The notes beneath the pieces are model-generated. The model made no database searches, was not told the origin of the DNA, and saw only the letters and a program-made list of their open reading frames with translations. The translations under genes and the position numbers were made by a program. Positions 57,177 to 64,000 of a stretch of DNA of 64,000 nucleotides are shown one piece after another (the stretch's first letter is position 1; each line of letters begins with the position of its first letter). The stretch is taken from NCBI RefSeq assembly GCF_001500045.1, contig NZ_LQIX01000055.1, positions 166,753-230,752 of the forward strand, given 5' to 3'. Source of the stretch: Mycobacterium sp. GA-1199. Lineage in GTDB: Bacteria > Actinomycetota > Actinomycetes > Mycobacteriales > Mycobacteriaceae.

Positions 57177-58024
57177 GAGGCCATCCCACCAGTCACCGCG
57201 GCGGCCGCCTCCACGGATCTCAGCCTGCGCAGGTAGCGCGTATCGGCCCGGCGTTTGTCGAGCAACGCCGGAAAGTCGCCCACACCGAAGTCGGGGTCGT
57301 GCGCCGGCTCACCGCACACTTGGGCGCCGAGCCGCAGATAGCCACGCATCAGCGGAGGCACGGCGAGCCGCTCCGGCGGGTCGATGTCGTCGAGCACCTT
57401 GCCGTCGACGGTCACCGGCCGGTACGGGTGCACGGTGTAGAGCGCCGGCGCGGCGTGGCGACGACGGACGAAATCGCGGACTCCACGAATCTGTGCGCCC
57501 GGCGGGTAACCGTCGGGTCCGTGGACGGGCACCGACACGCAGCCGGTGACGTAGTCGTACCCGCAGCGATCGAGGTAGGCCAGAATCCCGGCCCACATCA
57601 GCAGTACGACGGCTCCGTTACGGTGATCGGCCCGCACCACAGCCCGGCCCATTTCCACCAGTCCCGGCCGCAGCGGATCGAGTGCGCGTACATCGAATTC
57701 GGTTGCGCTGTAGAGGCTTCCGGCGGCAACGGCACCCGCGGGCGGCAGCATCCGATAGCAGCCGACGAGTTCGCCGGTGACATCCTCGCGTACCAGCAGG
57801 TGGTCGCAGTGCTCGTCGAAGCGGTCGGCGTCCAGACCGCCGGCCGAACCGGCCAGCGCGAATCCGGGCTCAGCGGTGAACACCTCGTGGCGCAGCCGCT
57901 GCGCCGCCTCGATGAGCGTGGCATCCGTCGTGAGCAGCAGGGTGTAGCGCGGGGCGGGCCCTGCAGAACCGGTCCGGTCGCGGTCGATCTCCTCGGGGGC
58001 GATGAGTACAGAAGCAGTGCTCAT
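57173..58024 (-). CDS. GNAT-family acyltransferase, OlsB/hemolysin-like (Rv3027c-like)
   Basis: This 283-residue protein resembles L-ornithine N-acyltransferases: RYTLLLTTDATLIEAAQRLRHEVFTAEPGF at the start, FDEHCDHLLVREDVTGELVGCYRMLPP, and EMGRAVVRADHRNGAVVLLMWAGI in the CoA/ACP region. The fold is autoinducer-synthase/GNAT-like. It is the first gene of a two-gene unit with the PlsC-family gene (GTGA overlap). Substrate is inferred. Confidence 0.82.
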   Translation of the reverse strand: MSTASVLIAPEEIDRDRTGSAGPAPRYTLLLTTDATLIEAAQRLRHEVFTAEPGFALAGSAGGLDADRFDEHCDHLLVREDVTGELVGCYRMLPPAGAVAAGSLYSATEFDVRALDPLRPGLVEMGRAVVRADHRNGAVVLLMWAGILAYLDRCGYDYVTGCVSVPVHGPDGYPPGAQIRGVRDFVRRRHAAPALYTVHPYRPVTVDGKVLDDIDPPERLAVPPLMRGYLRLGAQVCGEPAHDPDFGVGDFPALLDKRRADTRYLRRLRSVEAAAAVTGGMAS

Positions 58025-58180
58025 GGCTGCACGGTCGCCCAGCCGCCTCTCCGGGCGGCATCAGACGCATGACGTGTCGATGAGCGCGAGGTGACGAATT
58101 GCCCCGCCTAGCCGAGCGCTCAACCATGTACGCCCGTGCGCCCGGAATCTGTACATCGGCGAGCCCTCAGGGCACGCAAG

Positions 58181-58209
58181 AGGCCCCCGGACGCGGTGTC
58201 CGGGGGCCT
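58181..58209 (-). terminator. Terminator after etfA
   Basis: AGGCCCCCGGAC (58181-58192) pairs perfectly with GTCCGGGGGCCT (58198-58209) around a 5-nt loop, a 12-bp stem 13 bp beyond the etfA stop. No long U tract follows. Confidence 0.8.
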
Positions 58210-58221
58210 TCGCGAGATGAC

Positions 58222-59178
58222 TCAGCCTTTGCGAGCCTTGACCGCCTCGGTCAGCTGCGGCGTGACCTTGAACAGGTCGCCGACGATGCCGAGGTCGGCG
58301 ATCTCGAAGATCGGCGCCTCTTCGTCCTTGTTCACCGCGATGATCGTCTTGGACGTCTGCATACCTGCGCGGTGCTGGATCGCGCCGGAGATGCCCAGGG
58401 CGATGTAGAGCTGCGGTGACACGGTCTTACCGGTCTGGCCCACCTGGAACTGGCCCGGGTAGTAGCCGGAGTCGACGGCGGCACGGGACGCGCCGACGGC
58501 GCCACCGAGCGAGTCAGCCAGTTCCTCGACCACGCTGAAGTTCTCGGCGCTACCCACACCGCGGCCACCCGAGACGACAACCGTTGCCTCGGTCAGCTCC
58601 GGGCGGTCGCCGGCGACGGCGGGCTCGCGCTTGGTGATCTTCGTCGCGTTCTCGGCCTGAGCGGGCACCTCGACGGTGACGACCTCGCCCGCACCGTCGG
58701 CGGGTTCGGCGTCGATGGCTCCGGCGCGCAGCGTGATGACCGGAACCTCACCGGTGGACTCGGCCTCGACGGTGAACGCACCACCGAAGATCGAGTGCAC
58801 GGCCTTGCCACCCTCCTGGACGTCGACGACGTCGGTGAGTACACCGGAGCCGGTGCGGGCCGCCAACCGGCCGGCGATCTCCTTGCCGTCGGCGTTGGCC
58901 GACAGCAGAACACCGGCGGGCGAAGCCGACTCCACCAGCGATGCCAGCACGTCGACCTGCGGGGTGATCAGGTAGTTCTCCGCGTCGTCGGACTCGGCGA
59001 CGTAGATCTTGGCCGCGCCGGCGGCCTTCAGGCCGTCGGTGAGCGGTTCTGCGGTTCCCGGCGCGCCGACGACGACGGCCGAGGGCTCGCCAAGCTTGCG
59101 AGCCGCGGTGATCAACTCCGAGGTGACCTTCTTCAGTGCACCTTCGGCGTGCTCAACGAGCACGAGTACTTCAGCCAT
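58222..59178 (-). CDS. etfA: Electron transfer flavoprotein alpha subunit
   Basis: EtfA binds FAD and passes electrons from acyl-CoA dehydrogenases to the membrane quinone pool. The C-terminal FAD domain has VVSGGRGVGSAENF, GYYPGQFQVGQTGKTVSPQLYIALGISGAIQH and AVNKDEEAPIFEIADLGIVGD. 318 residues with an ATG start. It follows etfB by 47 bp and ends at a strong hairpin. Confidence 0.96.
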   Translation of the reverse strand: MAEVLVLVEHAEGALKKVTSELITAARKLGEPSAVVVGAPGTAEPLTDGLKAAGAAKIYVAESDDAENYLITPQVDVLASLVESASPAGVLLSANADGKEIAGRLAARTGSGVLTDVVDVQEGGKAVHSIFGGAFTVEAESTGEVPVITLRAGAIDAEPADGAGEVVTVEVPAQAENATKITKREPAVAGDRPELTEATVVVSGGRGVGSAENFSVVEELADSLGGAVGASRAAVDSGYYPGQFQVGQTGKTVSPQLYIALGISGAIQHRAGMQTSKTIIAVNKDEEAPIFEIADLGIVGDLFKVTPQLTEAVKARKG

Positions 59179-59225
59179 GAGTTCTTCTCTCGTCTCTATG
59201 TTCTTCGCAGTATCGGTCTTGGGAC

Positions 59226-60017
59226 CTAGATGATCTTTTGAGCGACCAGGTACTCGGCGATCTTGGTTCCGCCGTCGCCTTCGTCGGTGACCTTCTCGCC
59301 GGCGGTCTTGGGCGGCTTCGGCGTCGACGACAGCACCTTGGAGCCGGCGTTTCCAAGACCGACCTCATCGGCCTCGACACCGATCTCGGCGAGCGTTAGC
59401 TTGGTGACTTCCTTCTTCTTGGCGGCCATGATGCCCTTGAAGGACGGGAAGCGGGGCTCGTTGATCTTCTCGTTGACGCTGACCACGGCGGGCAGCGCCG
59501 CCTCGACGAAGAACACGCCGTCGTCGGTCTCCCGCTCGCCGCTGACCTTGCCGTCCTCGACGGTCACCTTGCGCAGATGCGTCAGCTGCGGCAGGCCCAG
59601 GTACTCGGCGATGATCGCGGGGACCGCGCCGCCGGTGCCGTCGGTGGCCTCGTTCCCGGCGATGACCAGCTCGGTGCCCTCGATGGTGCCCAGTGCACGC
59701 GCCAGGGCCCAACCGGTCTGGACCATGTCCGAGCCGTGCATGCCCTCGTCGACGAGGTGCACGGCCTTGTCGGCACCCATCGACAGCGCCTTGCGGATGG
59801 CCTCGGTCGCGCGCTCGGGACCGGCCGTCAGCACGGTCACAGTGCTGTCGCCGCCTTCCCTCTCCTTGATGAGCAGCGCTTCTTCGACGGCACGCTCGTT
59901 GATCTCGTCGAGCACCGCGTCGGCGACCTCGCGGTCGAGAGTGAAGTCGCCGTCGGTCAGCTTGCGCTCCGACCAGGTGTCAGGGACCTGTTTGATCAGG
60001 ACCACGATGTTCGTCAT
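59226..60017 (-). CDS. etfB: Electron transfer flavoprotein beta subunit
   Basis: EtfB pairs with EtfA and binds AMP. The protein starts MTNIVVLIKQVPDTWSERKL and contains the ETF-beta signature VEAALPAVVSVNEKINEPRFPSFKGIMAAKKK. The frame is open 159 nt further upstream, but the ATG at 60017 is preceded by GAGGAGG and gives 263 residues. It is divergent from the methyltransferase gene of the glucan cluster. Confidence 0.96.
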   Translation of the reverse strand: MTNIVVLIKQVPDTWSERKLTDGDFTLDREVADAVLDEINERAVEEALLIKEREGGDSTVTVLTAGPERATEAIRKALSMGADKAVHLVDEGMHGSDMVQTGWALARALGTIEGTELVIAGNEATDGTGGAVPAIIAEYLGLPQLTHLRKVTVEDGKVSGERETDDGVFFVEAALPAVVSVNEKINEPRFPSFKGIMAAKKKEVTKLTLAEIGVEADEVGLGNAGSKVLSSTPKPPKTAGEKVTDEGDGGTKIAEYLVAQKII

Positions 60018-60212
60018 GAGTCTGGTTCGTCCTCCTCGAAGGGACCGATGGTCGGCCCGCAATAACACGCTTTGAGCAACAACCACCATGTTACTCGCGG
60101 GTAACTTATGGCGGTTCGCAGGAACACTGTAGCGGGTCGAAGTTCGTGTTCTAGCAGCACGTAGGGGGTGAACCATTCGTCTGTGCGCCGTTTCACGTTA
60201 GCCTGCCTTCCA

Positions 60213-60983
60213 ATGAGCGCTTTTGTTACTGATGGACCGGACCTCCCCCTGACCGGGGAACGCACGGTTCCGGGACTCGCGGAGGAGAACTACTGGTTCC
60301 GCCGCCACGAGGTCGTCTACGAGCAGATGGCCGACCGCTGCGCGGATCGCGACGTGCTCGAGGCGGGCTGCGGCGAAGGTTATGGGGCCAACCTGATCGC
60401 CGACGTCGCCCGCCGCGTGGTCGGCCTGGACTACGACGAATCAGCGGTCGCCCACGTCCGTGCGCGGTATCCGCGGGTGGACATGCGCCACGGCAACCTG
60501 GCCGAGTTGCCGCTCGCGGACAGCTCGGTCGATGTGGTCGTCAACTTTCAAGTCATCGAACACCTCTGGGATCAGGGGCAATTCGTGCGCGAATGCCGGC
60601 GGGTGCTGCGGCCGGGTGGGTGTCTGCTGATGTCGACGCCGAACCGGGTCACGTTCTCCCCCGGCCGAGACACGCCGATCAACCCGTTCCACACCCGCGA
60701 ACTCAACGCCGCCGAGCTGACTGAACTGCTCGCCACGGAAGGTTTCGCGGTGAAATGCCTGTACGGGGTCTTTCACGGGCCCCGGCTCGCCGAACTCGAC
60801 GCTCGGCACGGCGGGTCGATCATCGATGCCCAGGTCGCGCGGGCGCTGGCCGACGCCCCGTGGCCCGAGGACCTGCTCGCCGACGTGGCGTCCGTGCGCT
60901 GCGACGACTTCGATCTGGTCGACGCGTGCGAGCGAAACATCGACGACAGCCTCGATCTGGTCGCGATCGCGGTGCGGCCGTGA
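60213..60983 (+). CDS. SAM-dependent methyltransferase of the methylglucose polysaccharide cluster (Rv3030-like)
   Basis: This roughly 256-residue class I methyltransferase has motif I VLEAGCGEGYGANLI and VGLDYDESAV. It is preceded in sequence by TGERTVPGLAEENYWFRRHEVVY, a block I recall from Rv3030. The M. tuberculosis homologue belongs to the locus for methylglucose lipopolysaccharides, so sugar O-methylation is likely. ATG 60213 was chosen; a start at 60168 would add 15 residues. Its stop overlaps the GH57 gene (GTGA). Confidence 0.85.
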   Translation: MSAFVTDGPDLPLTGERTVPGLAEENYWFRRHEVVYEQMADRCADRDVLEAGCGEGYGANLIADVARRVVGLDYDESAVAHVRARYPRVDMRHGNLAELPLADSSVDVVVNFQVIEHLWDQGQFVRECRRVLRPGGCLLMSTPNRVTFSPGRDTPINPFHTRELNAAELTELLATEGFAVKCLYGVFHGPRLAELDARHGGSIIDAQVARALADAPWPEDLLADVASVRCDDFDLVDACERNIDDSLDLVAIAVRP

Positions 60984-62512
60984 CTTCCCCGGAGCCCGCC
61001 GACCCCGTACCGGGCCTCTTCACCCTCGTTCTTCACACCCACCTGCCCTGGCTGGCCCATCACGGCCGCTGGCCCGTCGGCGAGGAATGGCTCTATCAGT
61101 CGTGGTCGGCGTGCTATCTGCCGCTCATGCGGGTGCTGCGCACGCTGGCCGCCGAAGGCCGTCGCCACCAGCTGACGCTGGGCATGACGCCGGTTGTCAC
61201 CGCACAACTCGACGACCCGTACTGCCTGACGGGCATGCACCACTGGCTGGCGAACTGGCAGCTGCGCGCATTCGAAGCAACAACTCTTGGGGATCCGTTG
61301 CGGCAGTTCGGTGTTCGCGAGCACGCCGAGGCCGAGCAGGCCATCGAGGACTTCGCCACGCTGTGGGCGCATGGCGGCAGCCCGTTGCTGCGCGAGGTGA
61401 TCGACGCCGAGACCATCGAACTGCTCGGCGGCCCGCTCGCGCACCCGTTCCAGCCGCTGCTCAACCCGAGGCTGCGGGAATTCGCGTTGCGCGAGGGGCT
61501 CGCCGATGCCCGCTTGCGGTTCGCGCATGCGCCCGTCGGTATCTGGGCCCCGGAATGCGCTTATGCGCCCGGCATGGAAATCGACTACGCCGCAGCGGGT
61601 GTCGGCCACTTCATGGTCGACGGGCCGTCCCTGCACGGCGACACCGCACTGGGCCGTCCGGTCGCATCCTCGGACGTGGTGGCATTCGGCAGGGACCTTC
61701 ACGTCAGCTATCGGGTGTGGTCGCCTAAATCGGGCTACCCCGGTCACGCCGCCTACCGCGACTTCCACACCTACGACCACACGACCGGACTCAAGCCTGC
61801 CAGGGTCACGGGTCGAAACGTGCCGTCCGAGGCCAAGGCGCCGTACGACCCCGTGCGCGCCGACCGCGCGATCGATTCGCACGTCGCCGATTTCGTCGCG
61901 GTGGTCCGGCAGCGACTGTGCAACGAGAATGAACGCATCGGGCGCCCCGCACACGTCATCGCCGCCTTCGACACCGAGTTGTTCGGCCATTGGTGGTACG
62001 AGGGCCCGGTGTGGCTCGAACGGGTGCTGCGCGCGCTGCCGGAGGCCGGTGTGCGCGTCGGCACGCTGAGCGACGCCAAGGCTGACGGCTTTGTCGGCTC
62101 TCCCGTCGAATTGCCGCCCAGCTCTTGGGGTTCCGGTAAGGACTGGCAGGTGTGGGCCGGTGAGCAGGTCGCCGACCTGGTGCAGCTGAACACCGAGGTC
62201 GTCGACACCGCGCTGACGACCGTCGACAAGGCGCTCGGCGAGACTGATGCTCCGCCGGCACGCAACTTCGTCGCCGACCAGATCCTGCGCGAGACGCTGC
62301 TGACCGTCTCGAGCGATTGGCCGTTCATGGTCAGCAAGGATTCGGCGGCGGACTATGCCCGCTACCGTGCGCATCTGCACGCCCACGCCACCCGCGAGAT
62401 CGCCGACGCCACGGCATCCGGTCGCCACGAGCACGCACAGCGTCTCGCCGCGGGCTGGAACCGCGCCGACGGCCTGTTCGGCGCGCTGGACGCACGGCGG
62501 TTACCGCGATGA
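60980..62512 (+). CDS. GH57-family alpha-glucan branching enzyme (Rv3031-like)
   Basis: This 510-residue GH57 protein has LVLHTHLPWLAHHG at the start, the catalytic Glu192 in GIWAPECAYAPG and the catalytic Asp331 in AAFDTELFGHWW, followed by the C-terminal helical domain of branching enzymes. It is proposed to branch the glucan that becomes methylglucose lipopolysaccharide. The GTG at 60980 overlaps the methyltransferase stop as GTGA. Confidence 0.9.
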   Translation: MTSPEPADPVPGLFTLVLHTHLPWLAHHGRWPVGEEWLYQSWSACYLPLMRVLRTLAAEGRRHQLTLGMTPVVTAQLDDPYCLTGMHHWLANWQLRAFEATTLGDPLRQFGVREHAEAEQAIEDFATLWAHGGSPLLREVIDAETIELLGGPLAHPFQPLLNPRLREFALREGLADARLRFAHAPVGIWAPECAYAPGMEIDYAAAGVGHFMVDGPSLHGDTALGRPVASSDVVAFGRDLHVSYRVWSPKSGYPGHAAYRDFHTYDHTTGLKPARVTGRNVPSEAKAPYDPVRADRAIDSHVADFVAVVRQRLCNENERIGRPAHVIAAFDTELFGHWWYEGPVWLERVLRALPEAGVRVGTLSDAKADGFVGSPVELPPSSWGSGKDWQVWAGEQVADLVQLNTEVVDTALTTVDKALGETDAPPARNFVADQILRETLLTVSSDWPFMVSKDSAADYARYRAHLHAHATREIADATASGRHEHAQRLAAGWNRADGLFGALDARRLPR

Positions 62513-62535
62513 CCCCGAGCCGTTCTGTGTCAGCT

Positions 62536-62615
62536 GCGAGCGACCGTGTTTGCACACCGACACGCCGCGAAAGCACACCATTCTGCGGTCGCTCGCCCCG
62601 AGGTGAGCGACCGTG
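62536..62615 (+). promoter_or_regulatory. Competing hairpin arms over the start of the last glucosyltransferase
   Basis: GCGAGCGACCG (62536-62546) is the exact complement of CGGTCGCTCGC (62586-62596). A second copy, GAGCGACCGTG (62605-62615), contains the next gene's GTG and can pair with the same right arm (9 bp, 10-nt loop holding the GAGG). The two hairpins exclude each other. This may control translation, or be a dispersed repeat. Confidence 0.45.
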
Positions 62616-63854
62616 AAAATCCTCATGGTGTCGTGGGAGTACCCGCCGGTGGTCGTCGGCGGACTCGGCCGGCACGTGCATCACCTCGCAACCGCGCTCG
62701 CCGAAGCGGGCCACGAGATCGTCGTGCTGAGCCGGCGACCATCGAACACCGACCCGAGCACGCATCCGACCACCGACGAGATCGCCGAAGGCGTGCGCGT
62801 GGTCGCCGCGGCGCACGATCCGCACGAATTCGACTTCGGTAGCGACATGATGGCCTGGACGTTGGCGATGGGCCACGCGATGGTGCGCACCGGTTTGACG
62901 CTCAAGTCGCGACGCGGCCGTCCCTGGCGCCCCGACGTCGTGCACGCACACGACTGGCTGGTCGCGCACCCCGCGGTCGCTCTGGCCGAATACTTCGATG
63001 TGCCATTGGTATCCACGATCCACGCCACCGAAGCCGGTAGACATTCCGGATGGGTGTCGGGTCGCATCAGCCGGCAGGTTCACGCGGTGGAATCGTGGTT
63101 GGTGCGCGAATCCGACTCGCTGATCACCTGCTCGGCATCGATGCGCGATGAGGTCTCGGAGCTCTTCGGACCGGGACTCGCCGAATCGTACGTCATTCGT
63201 AATGGTATCGACTGCGGCCGTTGGCCGTTCGCTCGACGCAAGGTACGTACCGGCCCGGCGCAACTGCTGTACCTGGGGCGGCTCGAGTATGAGAAGGGCA
63301 TCCATGACGCGATCGCCGCGCTGCCCCGAATCAGGCGCACCCACCCCGGTACCACGCTGACAGTCGCCGGCGAGGGCACCCAACTGGACTGGCTCGTCGA
63401 TCAGGCGCGAAAGCACAAGGTACTCAAGGCGACCGCCTTCGTCGGACACCTCGACCACGAGGCGTTGGTGGACCTGTTGCACACCGCCGACGCCGCCGTG
63501 TTGCCAAGCCATTACGAGCCGTTCGGCATCGTCGCCCTGGAGGCTGCGGCGACCGGAATACCCTTGGTGACCTCGAACGTCGGGGGGTTGGGCGAAGCGG
63601 TCATCGACGGCGAAACCGGAATGTCCTTCCCGCCGCGTGATACCGCGCGCCTGGCGGCGGCCGTCCGCTCGGTTCTCGACGATCCGCATGCCGCCCAACA
63701 ACGGGCGATCGCCGCCCGCGAGCGGCTCACCTCCGAGTTCGAATGGCACGCGATCGCGGAGGAAACCGCTCAGGTGTACTTGGCCGCCAAACGCCGTGAG
63801 CGCGAACCACATCGGCGCCGCCCCATCATCGAACACGCCCTACCCGGCCGCTGA
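62613..63854 (+). CDS. GT4-family alpha-glucan glucosyltransferase (Rv3032-like)
   Basis: This 413-residue GT-B glycosyltransferase starts MKILMVSWEYPPVVVGGLGRHVHHL, has the DVVHAHDWL acceptor region and the nucleotide-sugar E-x7-E motif in HYEPFGIVALEAA, with VGGLGEAVIDGETG after it. The M. tuberculosis homologue elongates the alpha-1,4-glucan of methylglucose lipopolysaccharide and contributes to glycogen. GAGG precedes the GTG start. Last gene of the three-gene cluster, followed by a perfect terminator. Confidence 0.92.
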   Translation: MKILMVSWEYPPVVVGGLGRHVHHLATALAEAGHEIVVLSRRPSNTDPSTHPTTDEIAEGVRVVAAAHDPHEFDFGSDMMAWTLAMGHAMVRTGLTLKSRRGRPWRPDVVHAHDWLVAHPAVALAEYFDVPLVSTIHATEAGRHSGWVSGRISRQVHAVESWLVRESDSLITCSASMRDEVSELFGPGLAESYVIRNGIDCGRWPFARRKVRTGPAQLLYLGRLEYEKGIHDAIAALPRIRRTHPGTTLTVAGEGTQLDWLVDQARKHKVLKATAFVGHLDHEALVDLLHTADAAVLPSHYEPFGIVALEAAATGIPLVTSNVGGLGEAVIDGETGMSFPPRDTARLAAAVRSVLDDPHAAQQRAIAARERLTSEFEWHAIAEETAQVYLAAKRREREPHRRRPIIEHALPGR

Positions 63855-63872
63855 AGCGCGGTAGACGTGCCG

Positions 63873-63905
63873 ACTGGCGGGGATCGTGGATTGATCCCCG
63901 CCAGT
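63873..63905 (+). terminator. Terminator after the GT4 gene
   Basis: ACTGGCGGGGATC (63873-63885) pairs perfectly with GATCCCCGCCAGT (63893-63905), a 13-bp stem with a 7-nt loop, starting 18 bp after the stop. GT-rich tandem repeats rather than a U tract follow. Confidence 0.8.
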
Positions 63906-63962
63906 GGCGTTGCGTGGTTGGGCTGGCGTTGTGTGGTTGGACTGGCGTTGTGTGGTTGGACT
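63906..63962. repeat. Three tandem 19-bp repeats
   Basis: GGCGTTGTGTGGTTGGACT occurs exactly twice (63925-63943 and 63944-63962), preceded by a copy with two differences (63906-63924). The array begins directly at the end of the terminator stem. It could be a variable-number locus. Confidence 0.85.
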
Positions 63963-64000
63963 CAGAACAGGCCGGTGTCGACGGTGGTGCTCACATCGAC
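63962..64000 (-). CDS. Possible 3' end of a minus-strand gene
   Basis: The last 39 bases read on the minus strand as VDVSTTVDTGLF followed by TGA (63964-63962). The reading is short and could be chance, but a stop just outside a repeat array next to a terminator is a plausible gene end. The product cannot be named. Confidence 0.3.
   Translation of the reverse strand, partial: VDVSTTVDTGLF

Noticed and set aside
60773..63836. Two long minus-strand frames over the GH57 and GT4 genes
   Set aside because: Both are shadows of well-supported glucan-cluster genes.

Overview
The window is a GC-rich actinobacterial chromosome segment and almost certainly comes from a pigmented Mycobacterium or Mycolicibacterium. 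The basis is gene content and order. The genes run in nearly the same order as the M. tuberculosis block Rv2974c to Rv3032 (recalled from knowledge, not searched). They include HupB with a PAKK-type basic tail, the F420 enzyme FbiD, a MutT1 Nudix-phosphatase fusion, many lipoproteins, and the methylglucose lipopolysaccharide trio at the right end. The transposase and resolvase genes that M. tuberculosis carries next to thiL are absent, and no insertion sequence, prophage, CRISPR array or rRNA was seen.

Layout. Positions 1-9200 hold a DAK2/FakA-like protein (cut by the window edge), rpmB, a small lipoprotein, ung, thiL, ddl, a PLP enzyme, gpsA and fbiD. Positions 9200-24400 hold ppk, mutT1, hupB, leuCD with a divergent IclR regulator, tRNA-Glu and tRNA-Gln, gltX, a fumarylacetoacetase-family hydrolase, an MFS transporter, leuB, serA and a FAD oxidoreductase. 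Positions 24400-33900 hold a carotenoid island: crtE-I-B-Yc-Yd-T-U, a Rieske protein, a DUF2945 protein, then idi and a MerR/B12-domain regulator on the opposite strand. Positions 33900-46100 hold ilvBNC with a leader-peptide attenuator, cfp6-like, doxX, lppZ, gatB, pfkA, gatA, gatC and an ACT protein. Positions 46100-58000 hold ligA, an acyl-CoA synthetase, a surface protein, an ArsR/SRPBCC pair, a MetE-like protein, lpqA-like, mnmA, iscS and an OlsA/OlsB-like acyltransferase pair. Positions 58200-64000 hold etfBA and the methyltransferase, GH57 and GT4 genes of polymethylated glucan synthesis.

How the genes work together. The island encodes a complete route from IPP to an aromatic carotenoid: Idi, GGPP synthase, phytoene synthase, desaturase, heterodimeric lycopene cyclase, then the CrtU aromatase. 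A LitR/CarH-like regulator lies beside it. Three intergenic sites in the island (before crtE, before idi, before the regulator gene) carry a CGATGCA-type heptamer repeated at exactly 11 bp, the operator architecture known for CarH proteins. I regard this as the most interesting system here, together with the Rieske protein at the end of the crt operon, which also carries a mononuclear-iron motif. Other strong regulatory signals are the ilvB attenuator with an LLVVI leader peptide, paired inverted repeats at the ArsR promoter, an inverted repeat between leuC and its IclR regulator, and competing hairpins over the start codon of the last glucosyltransferase. gltX, gatCAB and the two tRNAs together supply indirect Gln-tRNA formation.

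Limits: everything was read by eye. Gene functions rest on recognised motifs and remembered family features; promoters and operators are pattern-based predictions.
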